From positions 62,001 through 126,000 of the forward strand of contig NZ_VZDQ01000027.1 in assembly GCF_009602435.1 (NCBI RefSeq): a stretch of 64,000 nucleotides of DNA, written 5' to 3'. Position 1 is the stretch's first letter; every line of letters begins with the position of its first letter. A program made the translations under genes and the position numbers. The notes under the pieces are model-generated. The model had not been told where the DNA came from. It saw only the letters and a list, made by a program, of their open reading frames with translations, and made no database searches. Of the stretch, positions 39,326-48,497 are shown in pieces. The stretch is from Sediminibacillus terrae. GTDB taxonomy: Bacteria; Bacillota; Bacilli; Bacillales; Amphibacillaceae.

Positions 39326-39961
39326 TTATTGCAAAGGAAACAACAATGCTGCCGCCTGCCAGCCGAAATAAATTCCGAAACAAATCAGGGAAAGCCCGGA
39401 CAGGACGGAGATGATAATTAACACCCTATCGGTCAGGAAGCGACGGAAACTGCTGGCCACGAGGGCCATCGTAATGTCCCAGATGATCAAGCCAAGGATC
39501 ACTGCACTGCTATATAATACTAAATGGGAAGCGTCATACTGGGCGGCTGTTTTTGCTAATACGGAACCATAGATACCCAACCAGAACAAAATGGTAAGGG
39601 GATTGGAGAGTGCTAAGAAGAACCCGGTGAAAAAGGTCTTGGACGCAGCATTTTCTTCGTTTCGGTATTGTTCTCCGGATAATTTCCGGGCACTCAGCAC
39701 GCTTTCAAAGCCGGTGTATAGCAAGACAAAACAGCCGAACGACCAAAGGAACGTTTTCATGAACGGGGTTTCCAAAAAATGTACGATGCCGAAATAAACG
39801 GTCAACATGTACAATATGTCTGCTGCTAAAGAACCGAGTCCTATCAACCATGCGTGGAAAAAACCGCTTTTGATCCCCTTGTCCAATTGTGCAGCGTTGA
39901 TTGGTCCAATCGGAGCAGCTAGAGAAAGCCCCAAAAATACATAGCTAAAAAAAATCCCCAC
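39326..39961 (-). CDS. LysE-family amino acid/metabolite exporter
   Basis: The 211-residue membrane protein has six hydrophobic segments and the LysE/RhtB motif LSLAAPIGPINAAQLDKGIK near the start, then FFLALSNPLTILFWLGIYGS. It exports an amino acid or analogue. Start is the GTG at 39961 with GGGAGAGAG just upstream; the longer frame (to 40003) has no support. B. subtilis YrhP is similar in size. Confidence 0.88.
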   Translation of the reverse strand: MGIFFSYVFLGLSLAAPIGPINAAQLDKGIKSGFFHAWLIGLGSLAADILYMLTVYFGIVHFLETPFMKTFLWSFGCFVLLYTGFESVLSARKLSGEQYRNEENAASKTFFTGFFLALSNPLTILFWLGIYGSVLAKTAAQYDASHLVLYSSAVILGLIIWDITMALVASSFRRFLTDRVLIIISVLSGLSLICFGIYFGWQAAALLFPLQ

Positions 39962-40112
39962 TTTATCTCTCTCCCTTATGGATAGCTTGTACAGTCTATT
40001 CATCTGAAAGAAGAGTTAGCACAGAAAATCATCAACAAGTCAGACATGACTGGAAGTAGTGGACAAACTGTTGATAAAATGAATGGACAAATGAAAAAAG
40101 CTGGTGATGTAT

Positions 40113-41204
40113 ATGGGGATAAACGAACTGATCATTTACATAGTGGCGGTGTTCTTTGTCTTGGGGGCCGTCGACAAATGCATTGGCAATAAACTGGGGC
40201 TCGGGGAACGTTTCGGCGAAGGGTTTCAGGCCATGGGCACCATTGCTTTGGCCATGGTTGGCATTATTTCTTTGGCGCCTGTGCTTGCCAAGTTGCTTAC
40301 TCCTTTGGTGCTTCCGGTTTATAGTCTGATAGGTGCTGATCCTGCTTCCTTCGCCAATACCATTTTGGCTTTGGATATGGGAGGATATTCATTGGCCGAA
40401 GCTATGTCACAAACTGAAGAGGCTGAATTGTTTTCATGGGTATTTCTGGGTACCATGCTAGGGCCGACGATTGCTTTTACAATCCCAGTTTCATTAGGAA
40501 TGATTGAAAAGCGGGATTATCCTTATTTTGCAAAAGGAATCTTGCTCGGGTTGATTACCGTTCCTGTGGGATGTCTTGCAGGAGGCGTGATTGCTGGCCT
40601 TGATTTTGTGATGATTCTTCGCAACTTAATCGTTCCTGTTTTGCTGGCCGTTTTCATTTCCATCGGGTTGTGGAAGCAGAAGGAAAGAATGTTGTACGTT
40701 TTTTCTCTATTTGGGAAAGCCGTACAACTAGCGGCTATCATAGGTCTTGCCGCGATAGGGACGGAATCTCTTACAGGATTGGTGATTATTCCGGATATGA
40801 CACCGATCAATGAAGGTATTCAGATTGTCGGGGCCGTTGCGTTATTTTTGGCAGGTGCATTTCCGATGCTGGCTTTTATTCGGAAAGTATGTGGGAAACC
40901 GCTGCGGAGTATAGGAAACAAAGCAGGGATCGATGAGGCATCGACGACAGGTGTGCTGGCATCTTTGGCCCATATCATCCCGATGTTGGCCACATTGAAA
41001 TATATGGAACCAAGGGGAAAGGTCCTTAATGTAGCTTTTGCTGTCAGTGGGGCATTTGCATTCGGTGGTCACCTTGGATTTGTTGCTGGCATCAACCAGG
41101 ATGTGGTGTTTGCCGTCGTAGCAGGAAAACTGATCGGTGGCTGCAGCGCCATGATATTGGCTTTGCTGACGACCCCGAAGCATACGGGACGGGACGCCGA
41201 ATGA
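40113..41204 (+). CDS. eutH: EutH-type ethanolamine transporter
   Basis: The 363-residue membrane protein matches EutH: GAVDKCIGNKLGLGERFGEG, FQAMGTIALAMVGIISLAPV, GADPASFANTILALDMGGYS and GHLGFVAGINQDVVFAVVAG. EutH moves ethanolamine, usually beside eutBC and microcompartment genes; none are in the window, so the gene is solitary. ATG 40113 preceded by GGTGAT; an earlier GTG/ATG pair (40104) is in frame. The operon, if any, is this single gene. Confidence 0.92.
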   Translation: MGINELIIYIVAVFFVLGAVDKCIGNKLGLGERFGEGFQAMGTIALAMVGIISLAPVLAKLLTPLVLPVYSLIGADPASFANTILALDMGGYSLAEAMSQTEEAELFSWVFLGTMLGPTIAFTIPVSLGMIEKRDYPYFAKGILLGLITVPVGCLAGGVIAGLDFVMILRNLIVPVLLAVFISIGLWKQKERMLYVFSLFGKAVQLAAIIGLAAIGTESLTGLVIIPDMTPINEGIQIVGAVALFLAGAFPMLAFIRKVCGKPLRSIGNKAGIDEASTTGVLASLAHIIPMLATLKYMEPRGKVLNVAFAVSGAFAFGGHLGFVAGINQDVVFAVVAGKLIGGCSAMILALLTTPKHTGRDAE

Positions 41205-41310
41205 AAAGAATCGAGACGAGGTATTCGGCCAATTTATTGCAGAGTGACAATTACCTCTTAAGGAAATAGTGCCGGAGCGAGATCAGATGTATATAAGAGC
41301 AAAAGGCAGC

Positions 41311-41340
41311 AAAAAAATTCCGGCCAGCATAACGGCCGGA
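41311..41340 (-). terminator. Terminator of the small DUF1292 operon
   Basis: TCCGGCC/GGCCGGA with an eight-base loop and seven T residues on the minus strand. Confidence 0.88.
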
Positions 41341-41351
41341 CCTTTGCTGTT

Positions 41352-41600
41352 TCAGCGGGTTAACGATTGCTGTGTCTGTTTCAAGAGCCGCAATAAGTCG
41401 TCCGCGCGTTGAAGCTGCTGTTTTTCTTCCTCACTGAACCAGCTTGACCGTTGGTGGGCAAGTGCCAATTGTTCTTGTGCATAGGCAAGGTGGTTTTGCG
41501 ATTCAGTAAACATTGCAGGATCAGTCTGGGCGCGCTCCGTCCAATGCTGTGCCCTTTCGATTGCTGTCGTTGCGGCATCCAGGAGATTATCTTCCTTCAT
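41352..41600 (-). CDS. Small helical protein of unknown function
   Basis: About 82 residues, all helix and rich in Gln, Ala and Arg (AATTAIERAQHWTERAQTD, AYAQEQLALAHQRSSWFSEE, EKQQLQRADDLLRLLKQTQQ). No family recognised. The start is ATG 41600 or TTG 41603, both within reach of GGAGGTG. It follows the DUF1292 gene by about 20 bases in the same operon. Confidence 0.7.
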   Translation of the reverse strand: MKEDNLLDAATTAIERAQHWTERAQTDPAMFTESQNHLAYAQEQLALAHQRSSWFSEEEKQQLQRADDLLRLLKQTQQSLTR

Positions 41601-41620
41601 CAAGCTTATCACCTCCGCAG

Positions 41621-41881
41621 TCAATGGACTTCTTTTGTATCTTCAGCAATGGCTTCATCATACGCATCCATTAATTTAGCCATTTCCTCTTCGGAGACAT
41701 CGAGCAAAAATTCATCATCGTTTTCATGAAGAATCCGTTTCATTTTAAGTTCATTTTCCGAAGAGTACAGAACGTATTCTTTTTTATCCATTTCGATGAC
41801 TGCATCGACTGTATATTCCTTTTGGTTACCCGCTTCATCTTCTATGGAGATGGTTTCCATATTTTCTTCTGGCTGTTTCAA
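41621..41881 (-). CDS. DUF1292 protein (YrzB type)
   Basis: This 86-residue acidic protein has the DUF1292 pattern ISIEDEAGNQKEYTVDAVIE, KKEYVLYSSE and DDEFLLDVSEEEMAKLMDAY. B. subtilis YrzB is the model; function unknown. I favour a TTG start at 41881 because AAAGGGGTGAT matches the 16S tail and ends eight bases before it; ATG/GTG at 41887/41890 lie inside that site. Confidence 0.82.
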   Translation of the reverse strand: MKQPEENMETISIEDEAGNQKEYTVDAVIEMDKKEYVLYSSENELKMKRILHENDDEFLLDVSEEEMAKLMDAYDEAIAEDTKEVH

Positions 41882-42025
41882 TTGCATCACCCCTTTGGAT
41901 TTTCTCTTGTAGTTTTTACTGCCTCGTTTAATTTATGCGAAGGGAAAAACGGTCAGCTTGTTTAAAAGTATCGAAAAAAAGGAAAATTAAAATGAAACAA
42001 AAAATGCAAGGAGGATGATTTACTG

Positions 42026-42445
42026 ATGAGTGATGTATTATTTACTGCCCATGCAACAGCAAAAGGCGGAAGAAACGGTCATGTGAAATCCGATGATGGA
42101 ATCATCGATTTAGATTTAGTCAATCCAGCCGACGATCCTGACTCCAAAGGTTCAAATCCTGAGCAGTTATTTGCTGCCGGTTATTCCGCATGCTTTGATG
42201 GAGCGTTGAATTTGGTGGCGGGCAAGCAAAAGAAAGACATCGATTCCACTATTACAGCTGATGTCGATTTCCTCAAAGATTCAGAAGACAACGGCTTTAA
42301 AATCGGTGTCACCCTAAACGCTGAGATTAAAGGCGTATCTCAGGATGAAGCCGAAAAACTGGTTGAACAGGCCCACAAAGTATGCCCGTATTCGAAGGCT
42401 ACCCGAGGAAACATCGAAGTGAAACTGAACACAAAAGCTGTTTAA
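42026..42445 (+). CDS. ohr: Organic hydroperoxide resistance protein
   Basis: The 139-residue OsmC-fold peroxidase reduces organic hydroperoxides using Cys56 (AGYSACFDGAL) and Cys120 (KVCPYSKATRGN), both present. The N-terminal ATAKGGRNGHVKSDDG and NPEQLFAAGYSACF are diagnostic. It resembles OhrA/OhrB. No OhrR regulator is adjacent, which fits the SigB-type OhrB or control in trans. AGGAGG upstream; terminator after the stop. Confidence 0.95.
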   Translation: MSDVLFTAHATAKGGRNGHVKSDDGIIDLDLVNPADDPDSKGSNPEQLFAAGYSACFDGALNLVAGKQKKDIDSTITADVDFLKDSEDNGFKIGVTLNAEIKGVSQDEAEKLVEQAHKVCPYSKATRGNIEVKLNTKAV

Positions 42446-42460
42446 AAAAATAGAAAAACC

Positions 42461-42492
42461 AAGAAGTCCAGGCTATTGAGTCTGGACTTCTT
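42461..42492. terminator. Terminator between ohr and the CotF-like gene
   Basis: AAGA AGTCCAG / CTGGACTTCTT, an 11-base perfect stem with a ten-base loop between convergent genes. Confidence 0.8.
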
Positions 42493-42510
42493 AACACGTG
42501 ACGACAAGCG

Positions 42511-42984
42511 TTACAGGCTTAGTGCCTTTTTCGCCAGCTCCATGTCATGCTTAAACAGCTTCTTTAAATCATAAGCCGGGTAGTTTCCTTGTTTATACAT
42601 GAATTGGAAAACATCGTCATGGAGTTGAATCATCTTATTCAATTGATTGACCAGCACCTTTTTCAAAGCCGGTGTCGCTGTTTCCGTAATAGCGATACTA
42701 TAGTTCCGTACTGCGGTTTTAGATAAAACCAGCAAGTCTCCTTGAAACAATGTTTCGTCCACTTGTTTTCTTTCTTCCTCTTCCTCTCTTGGTGTTAGCG
42801 GATAAAATGCAAGCAGTTCCTCCAAACCGGCTTCCATAAGTTTGATCGCGTTCTGATACAATGCTTTCAATTCCTGACTTTTAATTTTGGGCAGTGTCGT
42901 TTTCAATTTCATCAGGCCGATAGAATTAAAGGCTGTGATTTCATGCAATTCAAGTGACTCATGCCAGGCTAACGTTTTATCCAT
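42511..42984 (-). CDS. CotF-family spore coat-like protein
   Basis: The 157-residue helical-bundle protein fits the CotF/YhcQ group (ferritin-like helices): WHESLELHEITAFNSIGLMK, IKLMEAGLEELLAFYPLTPR, TPALKKVLVNQLNKMIQLHD, DVFQFMYKQGNYPAYDLKKL. Such proteins occur in the spore coat. ATG 42984 is eight bases from GGGGAG; the longer frame to 43038 is unlikely. Indicates a spore-former. Confidence 0.75.
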   Translation of the reverse strand: MDKTLAWHESLELHEITAFNSIGLMKLKTTLPKIKSQELKALYQNAIKLMEAGLEELLAFYPLTPREEEEERKQVDETLFQGDLLVLSKTAVRNYSIAITETATPALKKVLVNQLNKMIQLHDDVFQFMYKQGNYPAYDLKKLFKHDMELAKKALSL

Positions 42985-43267
42985 GTTCACAACTCCCCTG
43001 TCTAGTTGAATGTCTTTTAATTGTATGCGAATACCCATATATTGGTTCAGCTTTCAGTCGGCATTCCCGGTTGTTTTTGATAAAATGGGATAAAAACCGG
43101 GGACAGGCAATAAAGTAGGCATTACTGACGGCGCAAATGGCCTGGCATACTTCCAACCATCTCTGCTGAATAGAGAAATTTCGGTAGGCTTGTTGGGTGT
43201 TTGACTGTCACCTCATGTATGTAGTTAACTTAATGACAGTTACATCCTATGGAAAGGGGCTGGTGCG

Positions 43268-43912
43268 GTGTTGGGGAAAAGAAAAATAGTATTTATAGGG
43301 GATAGTATCACAGATAGCGGTCGGCAAGAGGATAGCCAAGGGATAGGATATGGGTACGTTAGACTTATCCATGATTATTTGATGACGGAGTTGAATAATT
43401 CTTCTCCTGAAATCGTGAATAGGGGGATGAACGGAAACCGGATCACAGATTTGGCTTCAAGATGGAAGCGGGACGTCATCGACCAACATCCGGATTTTCT
43501 CTCCATTTCTATCGGTATAAACGATGTATGGCGGCAGTTGGATCATCCGGCAAAGGAACAGGTTTATCCGGATAGATTTCACGACATCTATAGGCAGCTG
43601 CTTGATTCGTTAAAGCCTTCAAGAACTATCCCGATTTTGATGGAACCGACCATCATAGAAGAAGATCCGGATTCTCCCGGCAACCAGAAACTCAAGCCAT
43701 ATGTGGAAATTGTCCGCCGGCTGGCAAGACAGTATGACGGGGTCTTGGTCCCGACTCATCATAAGTTCACGGCTTTTTTGACCAGCAATTCCAAAGAAAA
43801 GCTGACAACGGACGGGGTGCATATGACATCCCTTGGAAATATGCTTATGGCGAAAACATGGCTTCAAACGGTCTTGAAGCAATTACAGGAGGAAGATAGA
43901 TGTTCAAAATAA
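43268..43912 (+). CDS. SGNH/GDSL-type hydrolase
   Basis: The 214-residue cytoplasmic esterase-like protein shows blocks I, III and V of SGNH hydrolases: FIGDSITDSG (Ser13 nucleophile), ISIGINDVW and TTDGVHMTSLGN. It may remove acetyl or acyl groups from carbohydrates or xylooligomers. GTG start, eight bases after AAAGGGG. Overlaps the next gene by 13 bases, so the two are coupled. Confidence 0.9.
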   Translation: MLGKRKIVFIGDSITDSGRQEDSQGIGYGYVRLIHDYLMTELNNSSPEIVNRGMNGNRITDLASRWKRDVIDQHPDFLSISIGINDVWRQLDHPAKEQVYPDRFHDIYRQLLDSLKPSRTIPILMEPTIIEEDPDSPGNQKLKPYVEIVRRLARQYDGVLVPTHHKFTAFLTSNSKEKLTTDGVHMTSLGNMLMAKTWLQTVLKQLQEEDRCSK

Positions 43913-44391
43913 GACTAGGTAGTCCGGAAGATTTTGAAGGGCTTTTGGAGATATACAAAGAACTTCAACAGCGGAGGGCTGCTGCGAAACCGGAATACTT
44001 TAAACAAAACCTGTCGCCGATTAATGCGCAAGATCTTTCGGAAATAATTGCGGATGACCGTAAACGGTTATATGTAGTAGAAAAAGCGGGAGCCATACAG
44101 GCATTTACTATTTTCAAGGGCGAAAAACAGGAGGAAACAGCTTTATATAAGGAACGCCGGATTATTAAGGTTGAAGAGTTATACATTAAACAAGATCAGA
44201 AATACAAAGGGATCGACCAATATTTGTTTGAAAAAATCAAGAAGTTTGCTTCCAGCATCCAGGCTACGGAAATCGAGCTGGAGCTTTGGGAAGATGATCT
44301 GGAAATGATCGATTATTACGAAGAAAGACTGGAACTGATTCCGAAAACGAGAACAATGGTTTTTCCGATCAGCAGTCTGGGGGGAGAATGA
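43900..44391 (+). CDS. GNAT-family acetyltransferase
   Basis: The 163-residue protein has a GNAT fold (IIKVEELYIKQDQKYKGIDQ, YLFEKIKKFASS, IELELWEDDLEMIDYYEERL). The acetyl-CoA loop is diverged (QKYKGI instead of QxxGxG/A), so activity is less sure. It overlaps the GDSL hydrolase and is followed two bases later by proC in one operon. Confidence 0.8.
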   Translation: MFKIRLGSPEDFEGLLEIYKELQQRRAAAKPEYFKQNLSPINAQDLSEIIADDRKRLYVVEKAGAIQAFTIFKGEKQEETALYKERRIIKVEELYIKQDQKYKGIDQYLFEKIKKFASSIQATEIELELWEDDLEMIDYYEERLELIPKTRTMVFPISSLGGE

Positions 44392-44392
44392 T

Positions 44393-45193
44393 ATGACACA
44401 AGGGACAACCAGGATGTTGTTTATCGGAGCCGGTAGAATGGCGCAGGCTATCATCGGCGGCTTATCAGGAAATCGACGGTTTGCCATTACCGCATCCAAT
44501 AATGGCAATCAAGGACGGCTTGAATATGTGGAAGGGGTCTATGGAGTTTCCGTATCAGAAGATTGGCGGGAGGAAGTAAGCCATTCTGACATCATTCTAT
44601 TGGCCATGCCTCCCGAAACCCATCCAGGGCTGTTAAAGGACTTGGCCGGACTGCTTGACAAGCAGCTGGTGATAACAGTAGCCGCGGGTATTTCTCCGTC
44701 TTACATGGAAGGAGTTCTCCCAGTAGGGACTCCTGTCGCTTGGGTCATGCCGAATACGGCAGCGAAGCTGGGTGAATCAAGCACTTTGTATGCCACGGGG
44801 AAACATGTCGACCAGCATCATAAACAGCTTCTGGAAGAAATTCTGGAGGGAATAGGGGCATTCGAAAATGTTACGGAGGAGCAGCTTTATGAATTGACTG
44901 CAATCACCGGCAGTGCACCTGCCTTCATTTATCGGATCGCAGAGTCCTTGAAAAACCAGGCTGCGGCTGTCGGTATATCTGAACAACAGGCAAGAAAGCT
45001 TGTAGCCCAGATGATCGCAGGTTCTGCTGAAATGCTGAAGACGGGCGAAGACCCGGCTGAATTGGCTGATCAGGTTGCAACTCCGGGAGGTTCGACTGCC
45101 GCTGGTTTGAATCTGTTGGACAATCATGATATCGACCGGCTTATGCAGCAAGCAATCACTGCGTGCAGGGAAAAAAGCAGACAGAATCATTGA
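44393..45193 (+). CDS. proC: Pyrroline-5-carboxylate reductase
   Basis: The 266-residue NAD(P)H enzyme makes proline, itself a compatible solute. Features: N-terminal FIGAGRMAQAIIGGL, LAMPPETHPGLLKDL, AWVMPNTAAKLGESSTLYA, the proline-binding ITGSAPAFIYRIAESL and the C-terminal VATPGGSTAAGLNLLD. B. subtilis has several (ProG, ProH, ProI); which this is cannot be told. In an operon with a GDSL hydrolase and a GNAT. Confidence 0.92.
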   Translation: MTQGTTRMLFIGAGRMAQAIIGGLSGNRRFAITASNNGNQGRLEYVEGVYGVSVSEDWREEVSHSDIILLAMPPETHPGLLKDLAGLLDKQLVITVAAGISPSYMEGVLPVGTPVAWVMPNTAAKLGESSTLYATGKHVDQHHKQLLEEILEGIGAFENVTEEQLYELTAITGSAPAFIYRIAESLKNQAAAVGISEQQARKLVAQMIAGSAEMLKTGEDPAELADQVATPGGSTAAGLNLLDNHDIDRLMQQAITACREKSRQNH

Positions 45194-45387
45194 TCAAATA
45201 GAAGGAACAAGAAGAGGCAGGACGTAATCTAAATCTTCCAGGAAGAAGCGAACGATAGAGGTGAATAGCAGATGCCGATAGCAAAGGGGTTTGCTATAAT
45301 GTAGCGTATGGATGCTAGGTAAGAAAAAATCATTGTCATCAAGTGTTGAAGGGACGATATATATTTGAAGAGGAAAGGAGGAAGAGA

Positions 45388-45813
45388 ATGAAATTTTTAC
45401 GGAATTTGATTATCACGGCTGCTATTTTAGCGGTTGTCGGATATGGAATTTACCATATCGCCGCCGGGGTGATTGCGGATAAAGTGGTCGACCAGGTCGA
45501 ACAGGAACTTTATCCTGGCGGAGATGTGGAGGCGGTGAAACAGTCGATCGACAATAATCCTGAGTTACAGGAATTCCTTGCAGATGCTCCGCAAATTGAC
45601 CGAAGTCAATTACCTTTCACGACCAAGGAAGGGGCAGTTAAAAATCTGATCAAGAAGTTCAGTGTCGGTGAAATTCAGGAGTTAAGCGAGACGGTCAACG
45701 GTGACATGACACAAGAAGAACAAATGGCTTTGCTTGAAAATATCGAGAAAAAGCTTTCCCCGGAAGAATTGAACGCAATTAAAGTTGTTATGTATGAGGA
45801 ATTGAATAAATGA
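45388..45813 (+). CDS. Membrane-anchored helical protein of unknown function
   Basis: The 141-residue product has an N-terminal anchor (LIITAAILAVVGYGIYHIAA) and an extracytoplasmic helical part (VEAVKQSIDNNPELQEFLAD, GEIQELSETVNGDMTQEEQM). I do not recognise a family firmly. ATG 45388 follows AAAGGAGGAAG; an open frame from 45343 lacks a site. Strong terminator after the stop. Confidence 0.78.
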   Translation: MKFLRNLIITAAILAVVGYGIYHIAAGVIADKVVDQVEQELYPGGDVEAVKQSIDNNPELQEFLADAPQIDRSQLPFTTKEGAVKNLIKKFSVGEIQELSETVNGDMTQEEQMALLENIEKKLSPEELNAIKVVMYEELNK

Positions 45814-45856
45814 AAATCGACCGTATCGGCATCGGCTGCGATACGGTCGATTTTTT
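45814..45856 (+). terminator. Terminator of the 141-residue membrane-anchored protein gene
   Basis: A 13-base stem AATCGACCGTATC/GATACGGTCGATT followed by six T residues. Confidence 0.92.
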
Positions 45857-45946
45857 GGTGTGAGAAAATGGTAAATTTAATTGCAGTGGATAATTATTGG
45901 CGGAACCGCCTCGTCCAACTTCCGCGTCAGGACGGGAAGGGTGTTC

Positions 45947-47143
45947 TTAAACTAACTTATTGCGCGCTGCGCCCAATCCAGCGATGACCATAAACACTGA
46001 CACGGCAAGGATAGTGGAAATCGGTAAGTTCCACCTTCCTGTGGCATCGACGAGGAGCCCGATAAAGAATGGGCCCGCTGCAGCCAGCAAATAGCCAAAG
46101 GACTGAGCCATCCCGGAAAGTTCGGCTGCTTGTTTTGCGTTAACAGCCCGCATGCTTAAAAAGGCGAGTGCCAGACTGATGCTGGCACCGAGAGCGAAAC
46201 CGATAAAGGTAATCCAAACAACCAGCAGCCAAAAAGATCCACCGGCCAATAGACCGCCATAACCTAAGACGGCAAAGAAGCCGATCAGCAGAATGATTCC
46301 CTGCTGGTTTTTGAACTTATCTGCTAAAATCGGAGCAACAAATGTAGCGGGAAGGCTGATAAACTGCATATATGACAACAGCCAGCCGGCAGTTCCGATC
46401 GTCAATCCATAATTATGGAGGATTTCAGGCAGCCAGGAGATGGTCACATAAAAGAGAAACGATTGCATGCCCATGAACAAGGTCACCTGCCATGCGAGCG
46501 GTGATTTTGTCAGGTGTGCTGCCGATGGTTCGAAATATTGTTGTTCCGGCTGCTCGTTTTTTTGTGTATGTAAATAAATCGACCAAACCCCGATACCGAT
46601 GAAAGCCAGGACCACCCAACTGACAAGTGAAAGCTGCCATCCCAGTTGCAAGCTGTCAGCCAACGGTATGCTTAGACCGGAAGCAAGCGCTGCAAAGGAG
46701 GCCATACAAGTGGAGTAGACACTCGTCATAAGGCCCACTTTTTCCGGGAATTTTTCTTTGATCAACCCGGGCAACAGTACATTACAAACCGCAATTCCCA
46801 GCCCTACCAAACTGGTTCCGATATAAAGGGTAGGCGTGTAGGCAATCGACCGGCTTATGATTCCGATGATCAACAAAAGAAGTCCTAGTCGCAAAGCGCG
46901 GCCGCTGCCGATACGATTGCTAAGCCGGGGAGCGATTGGGGACATTGCCGCAAAAGCTAGAAGCGGCAAGCTGGTGATCATCCCGGCTCCCCAGTTGGCC
47001 AGGCCGATATCATCGCGGATCCTTCCGAGCAATGGTCCGACAGAAGTGATTGCCGGTCTTAAGTTAAAGGCTATCAGAATAATCCCCGCAATGAGCAGGA
47101 AACGACCCGCAGGTTTTGCCGCATATCTGGATTTTGTATTCAT
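45947..47143 (-). CDS. CynX/NimT-family MFS transporter
   Basis: The 398-residue, 12-segment transporter has the CynX pattern: IAFNLRPAITSVGPLLGRIR near the N-terminus and GLGIAVCNVLLPGLIKEKFP in segment 4-5. Relatives such as B. subtilis YycB handle cyanate, nitroimidazole or other small anions. ATG 47143 is preferred, 13 bases after AAGGAG; an ATT three codons upstream is four bases from that site. Downstream on the left lies the terminator of the neighbouring gene. Confidence 0.85.
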   Translation of the reverse strand: MNTKSRYAAKPAGRFLLIAGIILIAFNLRPAITSVGPLLGRIRDDIGLANWGAGMITSLPLLAFAAMSPIAPRLSNRIGSGRALRLGLLLLIIGIISRSIAYTPTLYIGTSLVGLGIAVCNVLLPGLIKEKFPEKVGLMTSVYSTCMASFAALASGLSIPLADSLQLGWQLSLVSWVVLAFIGIGVWSIYLHTQKNEQPEQQYFEPSAAHLTKSPLAWQVTLFMGMQSFLFYVTISWLPEILHNYGLTIGTAGWLLSYMQFISLPATFVAPILADKFKNQQGIILLIGFFAVLGYGGLLAGGSFWLLVVWITFIGFALGASISLALAFLSMRAVNAKQAAELSGMAQSFGYLLAAAGPFFIGLLVDATGRWNLPISTILAVSVFMVIAGLGAARNKLV

Positions 47144-47276
47144 ATGTAAAATCGATCTCCTTCTAAAATCAGGCCATTTTTCATGGCGGATGTTTTCTTT
47201 TGAATGTTGGAACATATGTATAAAAGTATAGAAGAAGTAAGGTCGTTCATCAAAGAAAAATGATTTGCCCGCCGAA

Positions 47277-48272
47277 TTACTGATCCGTCGTCGGGATGGC
47301 TTCATAAAGTTTTTTTGTTTCCAAGAAGCGGGCATTTTCGCTGTCTGTTCCCATGATAACGGATAGGTACCGGGAATTGCCGCGTTTTATCGTTCCGGTA
47401 AAACAATACCCTGCGGCATCTGTATAACCCGTTTTCAACCCATCGACGCCTGGGTAGCTGATTTTTTCCGTATCCATTTCAGGAAGCATGACATTGGTGT
47501 TATAATAAGTAGTACTATCATGGCTGCCGTGTGAAACCGTATCATCGGCTAGCGAAGATATTTCCAGGATTTCCGGGTGCTTGTTCAGAAGCGCCAAACC
47601 TAACGTGGCTACATCTTTTACAGACATAGCATTATCGGTATGCTCCAGATTTTCGTAGCGATAGGCACCTAAATCTTGATTGTTCAGTCCCGTACTATTG
47701 ACGAAAACAGAGTTATCCATTACGAATGTTTTGGCTGTATCATTCATGCTGCTGACAAATTCTCGCTCGCTGCCAGCTACAGCTTCAGCAAGCGCGATAG
47801 CAGCTCCGTTGGCGGAGTGAATGGCTGTTGCGTGGAAAAGTTCTTCCACGGAATAGGTAAGGTCTTTTCTTAGTAAAATCGAAGAGTAGCCAGGAGTATT
47901 AGAAATCGTGTAAGCATAATCACTGATGGAAATTTGTTGATCCCAGGTTAGTTGTTCCTGGTCGATTGCTTCCAGGACGAGGTATTCGGTCATCATTTTT
48001 GACATGCTTGCTACAGGGAGCGATTGATTGATTTGTTTTTCGTATAATATTTGGCGGGTATCTGCATTGACCAATATGGCAGCCTTTGCATGAAGTTGAA
48101 GGTCCGGAAAAAGGACTTCCTCTTCCACATGGAAAGAGGAGCCCTGGTGTACGACCTTTGTCGACTTTTCTTTCTCTTGTTCATCGGGGCTTTCGCCGTA
48201 GATCGAGATTGCGATAAAGCTGGCAATCAGCAGAAGAAAAACAAAAATGAGTGTGTACGTAAATGCTTTCAT
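47277..48272 (-). CDS. D-alanyl-D-alanine carboxypeptidase (peptidase S11)
   Basis: The 331-residue penicillin-binding protein trims pentapeptides of peptidoglycan. It has an N-terminal membrane segment (TLIFVFLLLIASFIAIS), the active SxxK at Ser89-Lys92 (ASMSK), SxN at 153-155 (SAN) and KTG in GVDGLKTGYT. It resembles DacF/DacA but lacks the long C-terminal PBP5 domain, so it is a short form anchored by its N-terminus. GGAGGTAA site before ATG 48272. Confidence 0.92.
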   Translation of the reverse strand: MKAFTYTLIFVFLLLIASFIAISIYGESPDEQEKEKSTKVVHQGSSFHVEEEVLFPDLQLHAKAAILVNADTRQILYEKQINQSLPVASMSKMMTEYLVLEAIDQEQLTWDQQISISDYAYTISNTPGYSSILLRKDLTYSVEELFHATAIHSANGAAIALAEAVAGSEREFVSSMNDTAKTFVMDNSVFVNSTGLNNQDLGAYRYENLEHTDNAMSVKDVATLGLALLNKHPEILEISSLADDTVSHGSHDSTTYYNTNVMLPEMDTEKISYPGVDGLKTGYTDAAGYCFTGTIKRGNSRYLSVIMGTDSENARFLETKKLYEAIPTTDQ

Positions 48273-48497
48273 TTAAATTACCTCCATGAATAAAGACGAC
48301 ACAAAAAGCGAATAGTCTACAAAAAATATACTGAAAGTTTTTGACCTGGCGATATAAAATGGTGACAAGAACGAACTGCAGTTTTTCCACTCGTGCTTGA
48401 TTACATTAGTTAAGGTGCTTTGCCTAGTTAAGATAAAAGGAAGAGCGTCGCATAATATCCCGCGATTTGCTTCCTGCAAAAAAGGTTGGGGAGATAA

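Noticed and set aside
41451-41729. 92-codon plus-strand frame
   Set aside because: Antisense to the DUF1292 operon, without ribosome site.
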